Of a stretch of 64,000 bases of DNA, positions 45,101-58,267 are shown in pieces (position 1 is the first letter of the stretch; the number at the start of each line of letters is the position of its first letter). Below the pieces are notes generated by a model. That model had not been told where the DNA came from, did no database searches, and was given only the letters and a program-made list of their open reading frames with translations. The stretch is taken from contig JAKJXP020000021.1 in the NCBI GenBank assembly GCA_022225965.2, positions 186,001-250,000 on the forward strand, written 5' to 3'. The DNA is from Diatrype stigma. Taxonomy: Eukaryota > Ascomycota > Sordariomycetes > Xylariales > Diatrypaceae. Both the position numbers and the translations under genes were made by a program.

Positions 45101-48100
45101 CCTACAGAACTTGCGGTTAGCAGCTCACTCCAGCAAAACGGAGTCGTAGAAGAAGTTCTAATGGGAAGATCAAATAAGAAAACCACACAGTCACTTACAT
45201 CGACATGTCCGAATTCAGACTGCTCTGAAGGGACACCTTTTGCATGAAAAGGAACAGCGACTGGATCCCTTAGGGGGTGAATACCGTATTGAACACCATA
45301 TCTCTTCTTCAAGGTCATGAGAAGAATCCGGTGCACTAATAGCCCTCTGATGAGGTAGACAATTTGCCGGAGATGAGGCCTATCTGGGCACAGATTGCGG
45401 ACGCGGTCGATACTGATTTGACGGATTCTTCCGCCTGACAGGAACTCTTTGATGGCAAGACGATCTCCTGTGTCTAGAGTTTCCATAGGAATGATTCCCC
45501 GATGTCCTTGACAAATATCGCGTTTGAGCCGATTGACTAGTTCTTCCTCGACGTCTGGGCGAAGGAAGAATACGAAGGGAAACCCACCCTCTTCGCGTCT
45601 TACGACTTCGATGGAATGTGGGAAACTATATGCCAAGTCGTGCAGATGCATATCCACCATGTGAAGTAACTGTTCAGCAACAAGCCAACGATGTGGATGC
45701 CCATCAATTGCCATCTGGGAACCTGATGGATAAATAAGCTGAGTCTTCACGGCAAGCGTGTGGTCGCTTTCATCGAGGACGTCGCGAGCGTGGGACTGGA
45801 TCCAATTCTGAACTCGGATCATCATACTAGCCTCCGGTATGCGATTATCCAATACGCGCTGGACACCACTCAACATGAATGATAATTGGTGCTCTGGAAG
45901 AGTTAGAAGAATTGCGTGTTTCTTCTGGACATCGCGATGAAGTCTATGGAAGAGTTTGACGCGGTCTTCATTCGTTGAAGTCCTCCGGGAGAAAGGTACG
46001 TGGCTAATTTCTCTTCCAATGAGACATCCTAGACGAGTCTGGAGCAGCTGGGCGGTCTGCTGTAGGAGGGCTTTAGGTATTGAAACCCGCATGAGATTCT
46101 TCCCATCTGCCAACACACAGGCGACCATTGGGATGATGCATGATGTCTTTCCTTGTCCCACTGCTTTCTGTTAGCTACTGCTCATTGAATGTACCCTCTT
46201 CAAGGCTTTGGGTGGAGTTCCTTGGTATAAGAGCGACAACTCCTATTATTGAAGGACTATATTGTAAGAATACGCTGGATATGTATCGCTCAGGAAATGA
46301 CTTACTGTTCAGTTGAAGAACGCTGCACTCATTAGACTTTGGAGCAATTATTGCCAACGCTACTTCGACCTGCGTTTCCCGAATGAGGAGATTGGATTCG
46401 ATTTCGAGCAGCAGCCAGTCCGGATATTCATCTGGTCGCCAATTTGTATGACCCAGGTTGCCTTGCTCTTCCTCCAGGCGCGCTATCTCATGGGATTGTC
46501 TGTACGACTCAATCCTGACCTGTCGTTGAAGCTCAGTAATTGTAAGTGCAGCTCGGATGATGTTCTGCTTCATTCCACTACCAAAAATACAATCAGATGT
46601 AGACCGGAGTTGCTCAAGTATAGTGACACGAGTTACAACCGGCCATAGATTTCCTAGTTTCAACCACTCAACCTGCATTTGTGATACCGATGCACTCGGC
46701 TGGCTCATCGCGTGTTCGATAGCATTGAATTGAGTTTCAATGGCTTGTTGAAGCTGAGGTATGTTGTACTTGGCAACAACGTGTGATGGTCGACTGAATG
46801 CGTCTGATGGGTTGAAATGACGAAAGGCGGAGATGCTTTGCTGGAGTTCGGAAGCATACCGTCGGTGGATGGCTGATGTAGAATGGAGGAACAGGTCGAC
46901 TATCTGGCTGAGTTCCTCCGTGGCGTGTCTTGGCAAAGTACCATTTACGGATCTTTGTATAAGGGGCTCCGAAATAGTAGGGTTCAAGCCTCGCGTATGA
47001 TTGCTAGTTTTCTTGCCAACCTTTCTTGAGCGGTCCTTGGAGGGAGAGAGGTCTGGGGCAATGGTGTACACCATCGCCATTCTTGTCAACTCAGTACTAA
47101 GCTTAGGAAGATCGTAGCTAGCGGATGGTCTAGAAAATGAATGTTCTGATCGTATGAAGGCCGAGGGCCGCTGATATATATTATCTGTATTCCGCTGGTC
47201 CAGGGCATGCTGAAGCTGATCAAGGTGAAGGTTGAATTCGTGGTTGTAGTAAAGCCTCTGCAACTCCGGTAGTACCACACCATAAGCTGCTTCTATGTCT
47301 ATTAGTAAAGTCCTGCTCAAATCTCCTATACTTGGAGTCTCGCAAGGCCATTGTTGGACCAATGACTCTGCAAATATCTGGCAGTCCATGTCGGCCTGCT
47401 TGGCATGAGATTCTCGAGCTTGCCATAACTTCTTTCGAGCCTTCCCACTTGCAAATTTGAGAAGCGGTGGGTCCTAAAAAAACCTGTTATCAGCGATCCG
47501 ACACATCATATGGGAAGTTCGAAAAGGAGACCAGATATCAACCTTGATGGGCCGTAACACAAACTGCACTAGGAGGCATATACATGGGAACTATAATCGT
47601 GGAGGGTATCAATAATTGCAAGTGACTCACCTCAGGGGCTGGAAATTTGAAGTTCTGGGCCAGCTTGAGTAGGACGTCAAGTTTGGGAACCTCACGAGGG
47701 CGAAAACTATGATATTCGACAGCCTTTGGAAGTTCCAGGGAGCGCAGTTCGTTGTACAAATAGATAGATACTAAAACACGTATCAACGGAATGGATTCGT
47801 CTCCCCGGAAAGAAATGGCACCTAAGAAGAACATGAGGCTGTATTGGTTAGCAATTTCTCTCACGAATCGGACAAGTGGGCCCCAATTCTGCCGCACGTC
47901 AATATCTAGACGATCACTCAGCGTCATCTTGTCGAACGCTTGTGTATAACCCTTGATCAAAAGTGACCGAGAAAGCTGGTCCGCAAGATTCGTCACAGTT
48001 CTCATGGAACATGGTTTCTCGCGTACGAGAGACGTTATTTCCACCACATTGGCGTGTTTCCTACTAGACGTGCATGGTCGGTCTCGAGCATCATATGAAG

Positions 48101-51100
48101 TGTCAGTGGGAGACGGGAGCTGGAGACCATTGTGCCGCCTGTGAAGCTGTCGGCGCATCAAAGCTCGTTGGTTGAGCTGCCAATTTCCGGATGGGGCAAG
48201 CGCAGATGTCTCCACTGTAGAAGGTGAGAAACTGGATAACCTTTTGGAATGCAAAAGGATCCGATCGATGAGTATTTGGTATTCCTCCCGCTGCGTCCTT
48301 GTCGGTAGATCAGGATTCCAGGTTTCCTTAGACATCAACCTCATATTCTCAGGATAGTATTCGCGCCTTGGCGATAAGCTGGCAATGGAATGAAGAGTCA
48401 GTAAGGGGCCACCCCCCAGTGGGCTCCAAGGTTGGCATATTCCGGATGACAAGATACTCAGGGCCTCTTCTGCACCAGTCCTGCGCGTTAGGGGATCCGC
48501 TACAGGGCCATTTGTCAGTGCATGGATCTCGGCTTTCTTGTAGAGCATGGCGGGTTCAGCAGCACAATCAAGTCTCCCCAGCGTTGTATTGACTGAGAAA
48601 CGAATGTAATGAACTGGTGGCTGGGCAGATGCCAATACGCAAACTTGAACGTGGCAACCTCGCTTGATTGCTTTGATGTCGCCGAGTGGAACGAGAATGG
48701 AGCGTTGTGAAGGATCCTTGACACTCCGGCAAACAAGTTTGCTATCAAATCCGAACCATGTTCCGGCGTCCTAGTAGCTCAGGTCAGTGATCCCCTGTGT
48801 TTTATCATAGCAAGCGGATACAGGTCATGATATATCAGTTAGAATCGTTGCTTGTATATCCGGCGCTCATAGAGTCCACATAAACGATGGGGCAAGGACA
48901 TGATCCTAGTGGCGGGCATCGTCAAAACTTACTTGATCTCGGTCCAACTCGGAAAAAAGATGTCTACATTGTAGCCGCTGATTCTTATTGACAAACCATC
49001 GCAGTTGCATTCGAGGAAGGTCAACAGTCAACGCGTGACCATCGGGTTGGTAGATTGTCAGATGTCGCCGGGGTTCGAAAAACTCGAAAATTCTGGAAAT
49101 CCGTGCGGAAAGTCCAGAGAATGGGTCCACTAGCCTCTCTTGTTTTCCGAAGGGAGTCATACGAGAGCATATAGAGGTAGCAAGGTTTACCTTCCATTGC
49201 TGTGGGTGTTCTCTCCAGATACTGTGGGCTTTCTTACGAATAAAGAGGATGCCGGTTTTGATGTCCCTACAAGATATCAGTCACGGTTCTGGCGTGTTCT
49301 CGAGGCCGTACATACAACCAGTGGATACACTCGTCCACTAAATCAGCAGGAAGGTCGAAGAGATTGAGGTTTTGAAATATATGCCGAGGTATGAGTTCCA
49401 GAATGCGATGGTCTCGGGTAGCTCGAATGATGGTTATTCCTTTATCGTAACCAACATGTGTTGTGTAGCCCTCTCTTTTAATAGTCAATGCTAGAACCCG
49501 TTAGATATACTCTTCTGAACCAGTTTGACAAACCTCTTACCATGTGACATTCCCAGGACACGTGAAGGGTACTTGGTCAGGGTTTGGGGACCAAATAGCT
49601 CGGCAAGTATGAGCTCGCTCTGGGGATCGGTTGGAAGACGCTATATTCGTTAGCTAAAACAAATGATCGGCGAGTCAAAACTTACGCCCAATGGCTCTCC
49701 ATCGATCAGCAAAATACCATGGAGATAGTTATAATTCAATATCTGGGGTTTGCCATCGCCATCGTTGACATCGTCTACGAGAAGACGAATCCAACACTCT
49801 GTTTCGAACTCTAGATCTCGTATGTGCTTCGAATCTGAAGCAGCCCATTGATTATGCAATGCAACCAGCATAGCGTCTCTGCCGTGAAGTTCTAGGGTTG
49901 TCATAATTAGGCCCTGCATTTCATGCATCAACCTGAAGTCACGCACGATCGAATTGCGTAGCATTTTAGGGAGTTCCTGTATGTTCTTTGGAAGATTGTC
50001 ATGTGCTGTAACAGAACACTCAACTAACACCGCGAGCGCCTCTCGGCTCATGGAGTACCACTCCACCTGGAGGTAAGTAACGAAAGATCTTTTGCACAGT
50101 AGAGCCGCCCAAAGGATGTATATTTGGCAATTCTGCGCGGACTTGGAGTCGTGTATGCCGTGCATTTCTTGATGTAATTTCCTAACCCATTGTAAAGTGA
50201 ATTCTCTAGCCTTGACTAGGATTTCCAGGGCTCGAATGGTTATCTCATTCATCTCGTCGAAGGGCTCTGTGAAAGTAATCGCACAGATTGTCAACGTGAT
50301 GACAATTTCCATCAGGTACGTTTCTCTCCAATTTGAGGAAATCCCCTCGAGTTTCTCATCCAATTGAGCCAACAAAGCGGAACAGAACGAAGGGTCGCGG
50401 AAGGCACTGTGGGTAGCCCCAAGCAATTTATCAGTAACATCAATTGGTCCAGTTTGAAGGGCTAGGTGACTGAGCAGGTTGACTGCCGCCTCGGAGGCTA
50501 AATTCAGATTTGACGAGCCAAGCTCAATCAATATTGTGATCCAGCGCCGCCGTTTTCCGGATAGGAGAGATTGGAATGCCATGAATTCATTGACATTGAT
50601 TCCCTGCGGGCAGGAAGACTGGCTCGCGACAATTTCGTACGAAGATGGCCCATCACCATTGACGTTGGATGCCTTACCCTCGAGTAGAGTGAAAAAGGGG
50701 GATGTCTTTGGGATCTCGAGTTTGCACTGATGAGCGAAGGATGGACGTAGTCGCTTCCGGCCGGGCCAGGATTGAGTTGCTTGATCGAAATACGCGAATC
50801 TCAGGGCATTAGGGAGACAAACATCTTTCAATTCGACAGGAAAGCGCACTATGTTCCAATGCGTCATTAAGACTGTGATCGTTAGCAAAAAGGAATCGTA
50901 TGTTTGACTGCAACATTGCTCACATGATTTGGCAGTGGAGGCCAAGGACAACTCTCCATGAATCTGAGAGTATGGCGCCAGTTCGGAATACTCTCTCAAG
51001 CATACCCGTGGTTTGAGGGCGTCCTCCTGGTTTTCGTTGGCGAGTCGATATAGAATTGTCCAAGTTGCGTCACGGTACGCCGAAAAAGCACGAGGGCAAC

Positions 51101-53177
51101 ACAGTTCAAACACCACCACCTTCGCAAGAGTTTCTGATTCAGGAAGAGGCGACTCGAAAATGCGTATCTTGATTCGCTCTTGTCTTTGGGTCAATTGGCA
51201 TTTGGGACAATATCGATCATCATGCCTAGGCGGATGAAACCCATCGAAACTCGAGGTGTAAAGACACGTAGTCGAGTTGATTTCTTTCGCTAAGGCTTCG
51301 TATTCCGTGGTCAACTTTGCCCATTCACGTTCCTTTCTCTGTCGCTCCTCGTCAGCCACTTCCCGTATGGACCAGAGCGTCTCGGCAAGTGTTTCTGCAT
51401 CGGCAGATTCATCAAAGTATCTTTCCGCGAAACATCCTTTTCCTGGATCGTCGAACACGGTCACATGCCTATCTTTACATTTTTCTTCTCGTGTTTGTAG
51501 ATAACCCTGGACTTTTCGAGCACGGGCTACATCGTATAACGAAGAAAGATGAAGCACTTCCATCAGATGAGGAGGGAACATTGGGTGAAAATCCAACATG
51601 AGGGAAAATATTGTGCACGCAGCTTGGTCTAAAGCTACCCAAACCTCCATGACAAGTAGAAGCATAAGTGATTTTTGCTCCTTGTTGCCGTCATAGGATG
51701 TACCGACGCTGTCAAGGTACTCGAGAAGGGTCTGATGAAGGTCGAGACATAGTTGAGTAAGGTCCACTTCCCCAGAGGTAGGATCAGTACATTCAAGTGA
51801 GATTTTCTCCTCTAGATCGAACAAGGTAAGATATGTTTGCGCAGAGTCATGAATATGCTGCTTAGGCGTATAAACGATTGAGTTGGCGCCATGCATCTGA
51901 TTTTGACGGCGCAAGCCATGGAACCGCATCTGCGCATCACGAAGATACTGGCGGCTCGCCGCAAGAGTTAATCGTAGATCTTGTTCAGTGGCTCGAGGAG
52001 GAAGGGGGAGGATAGGCTTCTTGGTTCTCAGCTTTTCCTCCTCCCAGATAGTTTCGATTTTAGCCATAGCCTCTTGGATTGCCTTGTTCATCCTAGGCGT
52101 CAAGATGTTGAATAGCGTGTTGACTGACATCTGGCCTGTATGTGAGAGTTCCGCACGGTCCCGATCTAACTTGAAAAGTCGACGGCAGAGTTTCGCTTTC
52201 AAGAACTCCAGGGCGTCTAGATTTGCAATTGTCTTGATTTCTTCCAAAAGCGTTGCATGGACCAGACACATAAAGGCTTTGTATTGGATCCGAGCAGCCT
52301 GCCCATCGCCTAGGATGATTGCCAAGTAGCGTGAAATAGACACCCGGAAAACCAGCCAACAGGGAAGGCGACGCCATGGTGCATGTGCGTTGGACCATAG
52401 TACTTCGTCTCTGACCCGTTTTTGAAGTAGTGTGGGAGAAATACGGGTGCCATTTGCCTCTAATATGGCAGCGAGTAGTGATGTGATTAGTGATGGGTCA
52501 GGGGTCTCGCGATTTTCCCAAACCTCTGCCCCTGCTTTGACGGCATACTCAGATAGCTTCTTGGTAGATTCAACAGATGCCTGTTCGAGGAATGTAGCGA
52601 GGCTTTCAATGAAGTCACTGTCATTGAGTAATGAGCAAGGCAGATGGACAGCGGTGCCTGGGAAGTTCCAGTTAATAGCGCCGGACTTGGCCCCAAGGAC
52701 AGCTTCTCTCTTGGGCGAGGCCTCGAAGAACTCGAACAAGACTTGGTCAACCAGATGTGGCCTATGACCCGTTAGCTACAGTCACTGTGAAGGCTTTTGG
52801 AAATAGGGGAATGCGTGTGCTTACTCTGTAAGCCTGTGGACGAAGACCCCTGCATTCTGCGTGGGAATGTGAAGAATTATCAGGTCAGATGGCTTCATTT
52901 GATTCAGGCGTGATATCAATTGGGTTCTTTCTAAACGGCCACCAATATTCAGGGATTTGAATGATTCCAGACTTATCCGGAGCGAGTCCCATACTCGGCA
53001 GCACTGCCCCCCTGCTTGGGCGTCTCTCATAACCTTGGCAGCAGATATAAGGTGGTCGACAAGGGCTGTTTCGATTTCTTCGATGCCATGTTCTTGTCGT
53101 TGGGGTAATTGTGCCGGAAGGGCAATGTGGTTGAAGAGACTTCGCAGAATGCTCTTCCGGGCCGCCGGCGTCTCCAT
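42117..53177 (-). CDS. Giant DUF6606/DUF3638/DUF3645 protein (about 3255 residues)
   Basis: Fifteen exons close in frame, read from the right: 53177-52825, 52761-49686, 49640-49541, 49490-49316, 49266-49191, 49136-48933, 48770-47631, 47473-46306, 46160-45199, 45101-44322, 44237-44144, 44092-43966, 43834-43756, 43600-43040, 42989-42117. Introns are 45-162 bp; the exon 6 and exon 13 acceptors have alternatives. The N terminus (NHIALPAQLPQR) is a DUF6606 region. Near residues 2094-2110, LQLNMGQGKTSCIIPMV is the P-loop-like signature of DUF3638, split by an intron inside the Met codon; DESD at 2227-2230 may be the matching acidic motif. VAILLTCLAFYHGGI (from 2419) and THTR/AHTRGTDLKF follow as DUF3645. 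The last 200 residues are acidic and disordered. Databases often label this family ubiquitinyl hydrolase, which I consider unproven. Confidence 0.87.
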
Positions 53178-53940
53178 GACGCCAATGAAGTGGGAGTTGA
53201 ACGAATGTTAGGGTGTAAAGTTATGTAGGTAAGTAGGTATTATGGTGATGGCCAGTCCATATGCATCTATAGAAAGGCGACATTGAGAGACACATCGAGA
53301 GGAAAGTAGCAAGTGGGCCAAGGCTGATGAAGTATGGCAACCTTAAGTACAATGCTACTAGGTAGATCCTCGATTCTCGATTTGATGTAATGCTTCGGCA
53401 ACGGGGACGTGCAAAAGTGGAAGAAGAGACGGGAATGGGATGTATGTAGGTATGTAGGTGCCTACCTAGTACCTAACGGGACGAACCGCAACTGTTGATT
53501 GGGTGAATAGTGAATACAAACGGCCTGCCTAACGGGAAGGCGCGATTAGGGGTGCGATTAGGGGTGCGATGAGGCAGGCTGGCAGGCTAGTTACCCGAAA
53601 AGCTGAAACGTCCAGGCTACAACGTGGCAACGTTGGGTACGTTGAGATCTGGCAAATGATATTACGAACCAATGTTTTTGGAAGTCCGATGGTTCAGTTG
53701 CATGCGTGCTGCTATTTGTACCAGTCATTCCGTTGGTCACAATCTTGGCGACGAAGACGAAGCTGCAAGTCCAAAATTTGCTGATTCAATCAATAAAACG
53801 CGTTTGGCAATCTACGGCAATCCGTGGCTTATTCGGGTGGTCCGTGTTTCGCGTTATTCATGTAAGCTACCTTAAGCAATTAGGTAGCTATGCATCATGT
53901 AGGTATATGTTGAAATACTTATAGGTTACAACTAGGTTAT

Positions 53941-54009
53941 CTCAGACCTCGAACCACTTTTTTTGGGGCGGGTGTGGCTGGCGCCACTTAGCCCCAAAAG
54001 TGGTCTGAG
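53941..54009. repeat. Hairpin-forming inverted repeat beside the MITE-like element
   Basis: The right arm 53992-54009, CCCCAAAAGTGGTCTGAG, pairs with the left arm 53941-53968 (CTCAGACC..CCACTTT..GGGG), which carries short insertions. The right arm is shared with the left terminus of the adjacent MITE-like element. Confidence 0.7.
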
Positions 54010-54453
54010 ACGGCGATCGGGTGCCTATAGGGGCCAGGGCAGACAACTATTTTCCTATTTTCCTTTTTCCTTATAACTTTACCAATACTTGTGATATTAA
54101 AAATCCGGCAACGTCCGGAGTTAGGTATCGACGAAGGCTAGCGACGAGCGTTATCGCATTGTTATTATCTCGTAAAACGGTAAAATAATAAGCGAGTCCA
54201 GAACGACTGAAATTTTCTTCCTAGTACCCCTTGGTCGTTTTGAAGTTGGATTATAACCAATTTAAGTCGTATAACGTCGACAAAAATATAATTGGAATCT
54301 TCATTGAATTACGATTTCTGGCGTACTTTCGGATTTGTTATAGGATAAGATTTGGTAAAGTTATGGGCGAGTGTTAACGAGGGATTTTTTCTATCCCATA
54401 CAAAATTCTTCCTAGTGCAGCACTTTTTCGGATCGCCGTCTCAGACGACTTTT
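53996..54453. mobile_element. MITE-like element with 25-bp terminal inverted repeats
   Basis: The left end AAAAGTGGTCTGAGACGGCG (53996-54020 in full) matches the reverse complement of the right end (54429-54453) at 23 of 25 positions, including the perfect 16-mer GTCTGAGACGGCGATC. The 458-bp length, the AT-rich interior without a coding frame and the terminal repeats fit a miniature inverted-repeat element. I find no clear target duplication, so the exact ends and superfamily are open. Confidence 0.6.
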
Positions 54454-56558
54454 CTGGATCATTCGCACCACCAGCCACATACTAGCCACCACTAGCCACC
54501 TACCAGCCACCTACCAGTCCCTAGCAATTAGAATTGATCCAGGAAATACGTCTGATTCTGAGATAACAACTAGGCAGATTCGAAGGCATTCGCTTAAGAG
54601 CTTCCAAGTGGTCTGAAACAAAGTCTAAACCATAGGTGAACTCTACGATACTTGATTATAAGAGGCTACAACATGTCCACAATCCAGTATTGATCCTGGT
54701 TAAGGCAAGGGATTCTATGTCCAGTTCAAGTTAACCACATAAATTAAGCACAATTAATAAAAGATATTTCCAAAGTTATTAGCAGCCTTTAGCCAGCAAA
54801 CATAACATGTTGAATATAAGGTCGTCACAGACCTATCCATATGACGATATATTGTATATTCGGTTGTCTTGCGCCTGGATCGTTTCAGCTTATAGTCAAA
54901 ATCACAACCTTCGAAACCCCTCCATCATATTTCACTGGTATGCCTCCATGTACATAAACTCCATGTATTATAGTTATTTTGGTCTAGGGCACGCATACCT
55001 TCAGTGATATAGTTATATACGCAAGGTACAATGACGCATCACTGAAAGTATAGGTGCCCTGGAGCAAAGTAATTATACTGGCCTAGCTCTAGTCAGAGCA
55101 CCATCTCAGACCTCCGGCAATTTCCGATTCGGTAAGGTAAGTGTACGCTATTACCACTCGTTTACAAGATAGACGTAACCCGATAATCCGACCTGTCAGA
55201 GGATTCCATAACATGGGTGAAAGATAGGAAATAGATACTGTTAGTATATGTTGTAGTTGGTAGACATTGGAAGAATAAATGCTGCCCCGCCCCTGGAAAG
55301 TAATGAGGGACCCTCTTTATATATTACTTCAACGAAGTAAATGCTTTCCGAGGTTGAAGCCCGGTTGTCACCATCCCGTTGCAAGTGGAACCTACATGTC
55401 GAGAGATAGGTCCTTGGCTGCACCACGTGGATGATATTATACGTACTTCGGCGAGATTTCATGGCTAGATGATGCATTGACACTCGATAGCCAAGGTATA
55501 AGTATCTACTTAAATGCCTTGAATCGTCTGGTGTATGTTATATCCAGGACTAGACGAAGCGTAGAGCAAGCCTTCGTCCATATATATATGTCCAATATAC
55601 ACCAACCAACTAGAGCCATTGAGTAGATAGGTAGCTACTCACACCAAAAAACCAAACCCTGTCACGATAGCCATGTGTACGTATAGCTAAAGCTGATATG
55701 AAATATGAGCATGGGCTCGTGAACAAAAAGAGACGGCCCGGGCCGCGGCCTTCAAAATCGGGGTCATGCTTCACTTCCAAGACATGGCTCAACAGGGGAT
55801 GCTATATATGCACAACCCCCCGCCATCCCCATCCTCCATCCAAATACCTGACGAATTAAACTTAGTAGATGATGAACTGCTTGTGATAAAGAAATGGGCA
55901 CAACCATAAGTAGATCATCAGGACTTATGGGCCTCCGGCATATTAATACTAAATCGAAGTTCCCACCAACCATATTGGCGGATCGTGTATGTAATGAGGA
56001 TCCAAACATAACGCTGATGCCGCATATAACTGTTAAGGATGGCATTTGACAGTAGGTGCCGCTCAATGAGAAGATAGCTTCCCAGAGATTAGGGAGGACG
56101 AGTCGGAGTATATGATTGACCAGAATAGAGCCCCTTTATTGTTGCCTTGTGGGCCGAATGATTAATCCTGGAAACACTAACTAAACTTCGCGGCGATCAG
56201 TCCGTAGTGTCGTGATTGACGTGGGTATGGGTATATTTTACTCGAGATCTTTTTCCGTAGTGGGAGGAGTACATGGTATTATTGAACACCTACCCGTTGG
56301 TTGGTCAGGGCAAGTCATTCTGACTGCCCAGGCGCCACCCCCGCAGGATAACCCCCACGGGATCGACCCCCAACAGCATGCCAAGCCTTCGATTTAGCGT
56401 CACCACAGCCCACTATAACGCCTGTATCAGTTATTGGTTAGGCGCCTAGACTGGACTAGGTAGTTAGGTCGTCCGCAATGCTTATATCAGGCCTGCAAAC
56501 GTCGATACTCCCCAATCCTATCAGCATCAACCAACTCCACTCCACGCCCATTCACACG

Positions 56559-58267
56559 ATGGACGACGAGGAACGCGCAGCCTCCCCGGGCGACGGCCCG
56601 GAGACGCGAATCGCGTCGCAGCAGCAGGGGCGCCGTCCCCCCCGCACGGCGGCGGGCCTATCCAGGCGAGGCGGCGTCTGGCCCCTCCTCGCGCTGCTGC
56701 TGGCGGTGCAGCTCTCGTGGAGCTTGTACCAGCTCCCGGTGAACCGCGTCGTCGAGCGACGCCTCTGCCGCGAGTATTACCGCGCGCACGACCCGGCGGC
56801 GATAGGCCCGGGTGGCGGCGTGGACGAGGAGCTCTGCAAGGTCGACGAGATCCAGCAGCATCTGGCCTGGATTCTGGGGGCCATGGAGACGGCTTGGATT
56901 GTCGGCGGTACGTCGTCCCGGCTCCCGAGTGGTCTTGACTACCTATGTAGTTTCTATCAGAAGCTTGGAAGGGATAGTCTATGTATCATCGAGCTGATGC
57001 GAGGCAGATTTCGTGATGACCATACCGCTTGGTTTCTTGGCGGAGAAGTATGGACAGAAAGCCGTCCTTTGGCTGAACTTGATACCACGAATATTTACAA
57101 TCGCATGGGCTCTCATGGTGGGGTTCCACGATGCCGTTCCGCTTGCGGCGATTGTGGCCGGCCCGATCCTGTCTGTTCTTGGCGGTGACTGTGTTTTCAA
57201 TTCCATCACTTACGCTTTGGCTGCTAGTCTTACTGACGACTACGTGACACGGTGAGTTATGAAAATCTGATGTCTTCATTTGATGCTGGACATTAACTAC
57301 GATTAGGGCAACCTACTTCGGTTGGATGAGCTCTGTGTCGTATATTGTCAATCTCCTAGGCCCTGGTCTAGCCGGCGCAACGATGACAGTGACACTCTGG
57401 CTCCCGTTCTTGATTTCAATCTGTCTCCTCCTTCTAGCGATTCCAACGGTCTCGCTACTGCCAACCGGTGACATGTCGCACCCAGCCACATCTTCCACTA
57501 CGGCGCAGGATGACGAACAACGAGAGCCCCTGATGCCTTCCCCGCTCTTAAAAGCCCAGAACTCCAACCCATCAACATGGAGTTCCATAAAGCAGCGTGT
57601 CCGTGTCCTTCGGTTGACCGTTGCAAGCCATCCTCGGAACCTCATCCTCCTACTGATCAGCTTCCTGCTCACCTCGCTAGCTAGCTCGGATACCAAGCTT
57701 CTCCCACAGTACATCTCCAAGAGATACAATTGGACATTTGCAGCGGCTGGTTACTTGCTTTCCGGGAAAGCGGTCGTGAACTTCTTCTTGCTTACATTCG
57801 TGATCCCGGGGATCCTGCGATCTACGCAGAGGACCGATCTCCCGCAGTCCCAGTCAGAGGTTTCCGATAAGGTCAACATTCGCTATGCTCGCATCTGCCT
57901 CGTTGTATCGGTCTTCGGAGCTCTGGCTATCGCACTCGCAGGCACGATATGGCTCTTGTTCCCGTCGCTGCTCCTCTATGCCCTCGGTTCAGCCCTGCCT
58001 GTCTTCACCTTGTCACTTTTGAAATCTCCTTCAGTGTCGCCCAAGCATGAAGGCCAGGTCCACGACTCGACCGAAACCCATCTGTTCTCCGTAGTGATGA
58101 TGGTGAAGACGCTCGGGTCGCTTCTTGGCGCCCCCCTGATGGCACTTCTTTGGGTTCGGGGCATCGCCACGGGTGGGGGCGGCATGGGAACGCCCTACTA
58201 TGTGAGCGCAGCATGTTATGTTGCTGCAATTGTGGTTTTCTCAGGCATCAAAATTGTGCGACATTGA
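56559..58267 (+). CDS. Major facilitator superfamily (MFS) transporter
   Basis: Three exons: 56559-56907, 57008-57251 and 57307-58267 (introns 100 and 55 bp), giving 517 residues. An in-frame ATG at 56478 would add 27 residues; the later start, MDDEERAAS, is preferred because similar fungal transporters begin with an acidic, disordered tail. Residues 40-57 form the first membrane helix. Exon 2 starts with DFVMTIPLGFLAEKYGQKAV, the MFS motif A region (loop 2-3) with G-x-L-x-E-K-Y-G. Exon 3 has further helices, a polar central loop around residues 255-300, and a C-terminal six-helix bundle. Substrate unknown; the proton-coupled efflux type is usual for fungal members. It sits in the plasma or vacuolar membrane. 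Confidence 0.88.

Larger units (their letters stand above)
53178..56558. other. Intergenic 3.4 kb with a MITE-like element
   Basis: Promoter side of both the giant gene (minus) and the MFS gene (plus). No coding gene recognised. It contains the 458-bp inverted-repeat element at 53996-54453; the rest is moderately AT-rich DNA with TAGGTA-type short repeats. Confidence 0.55.
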
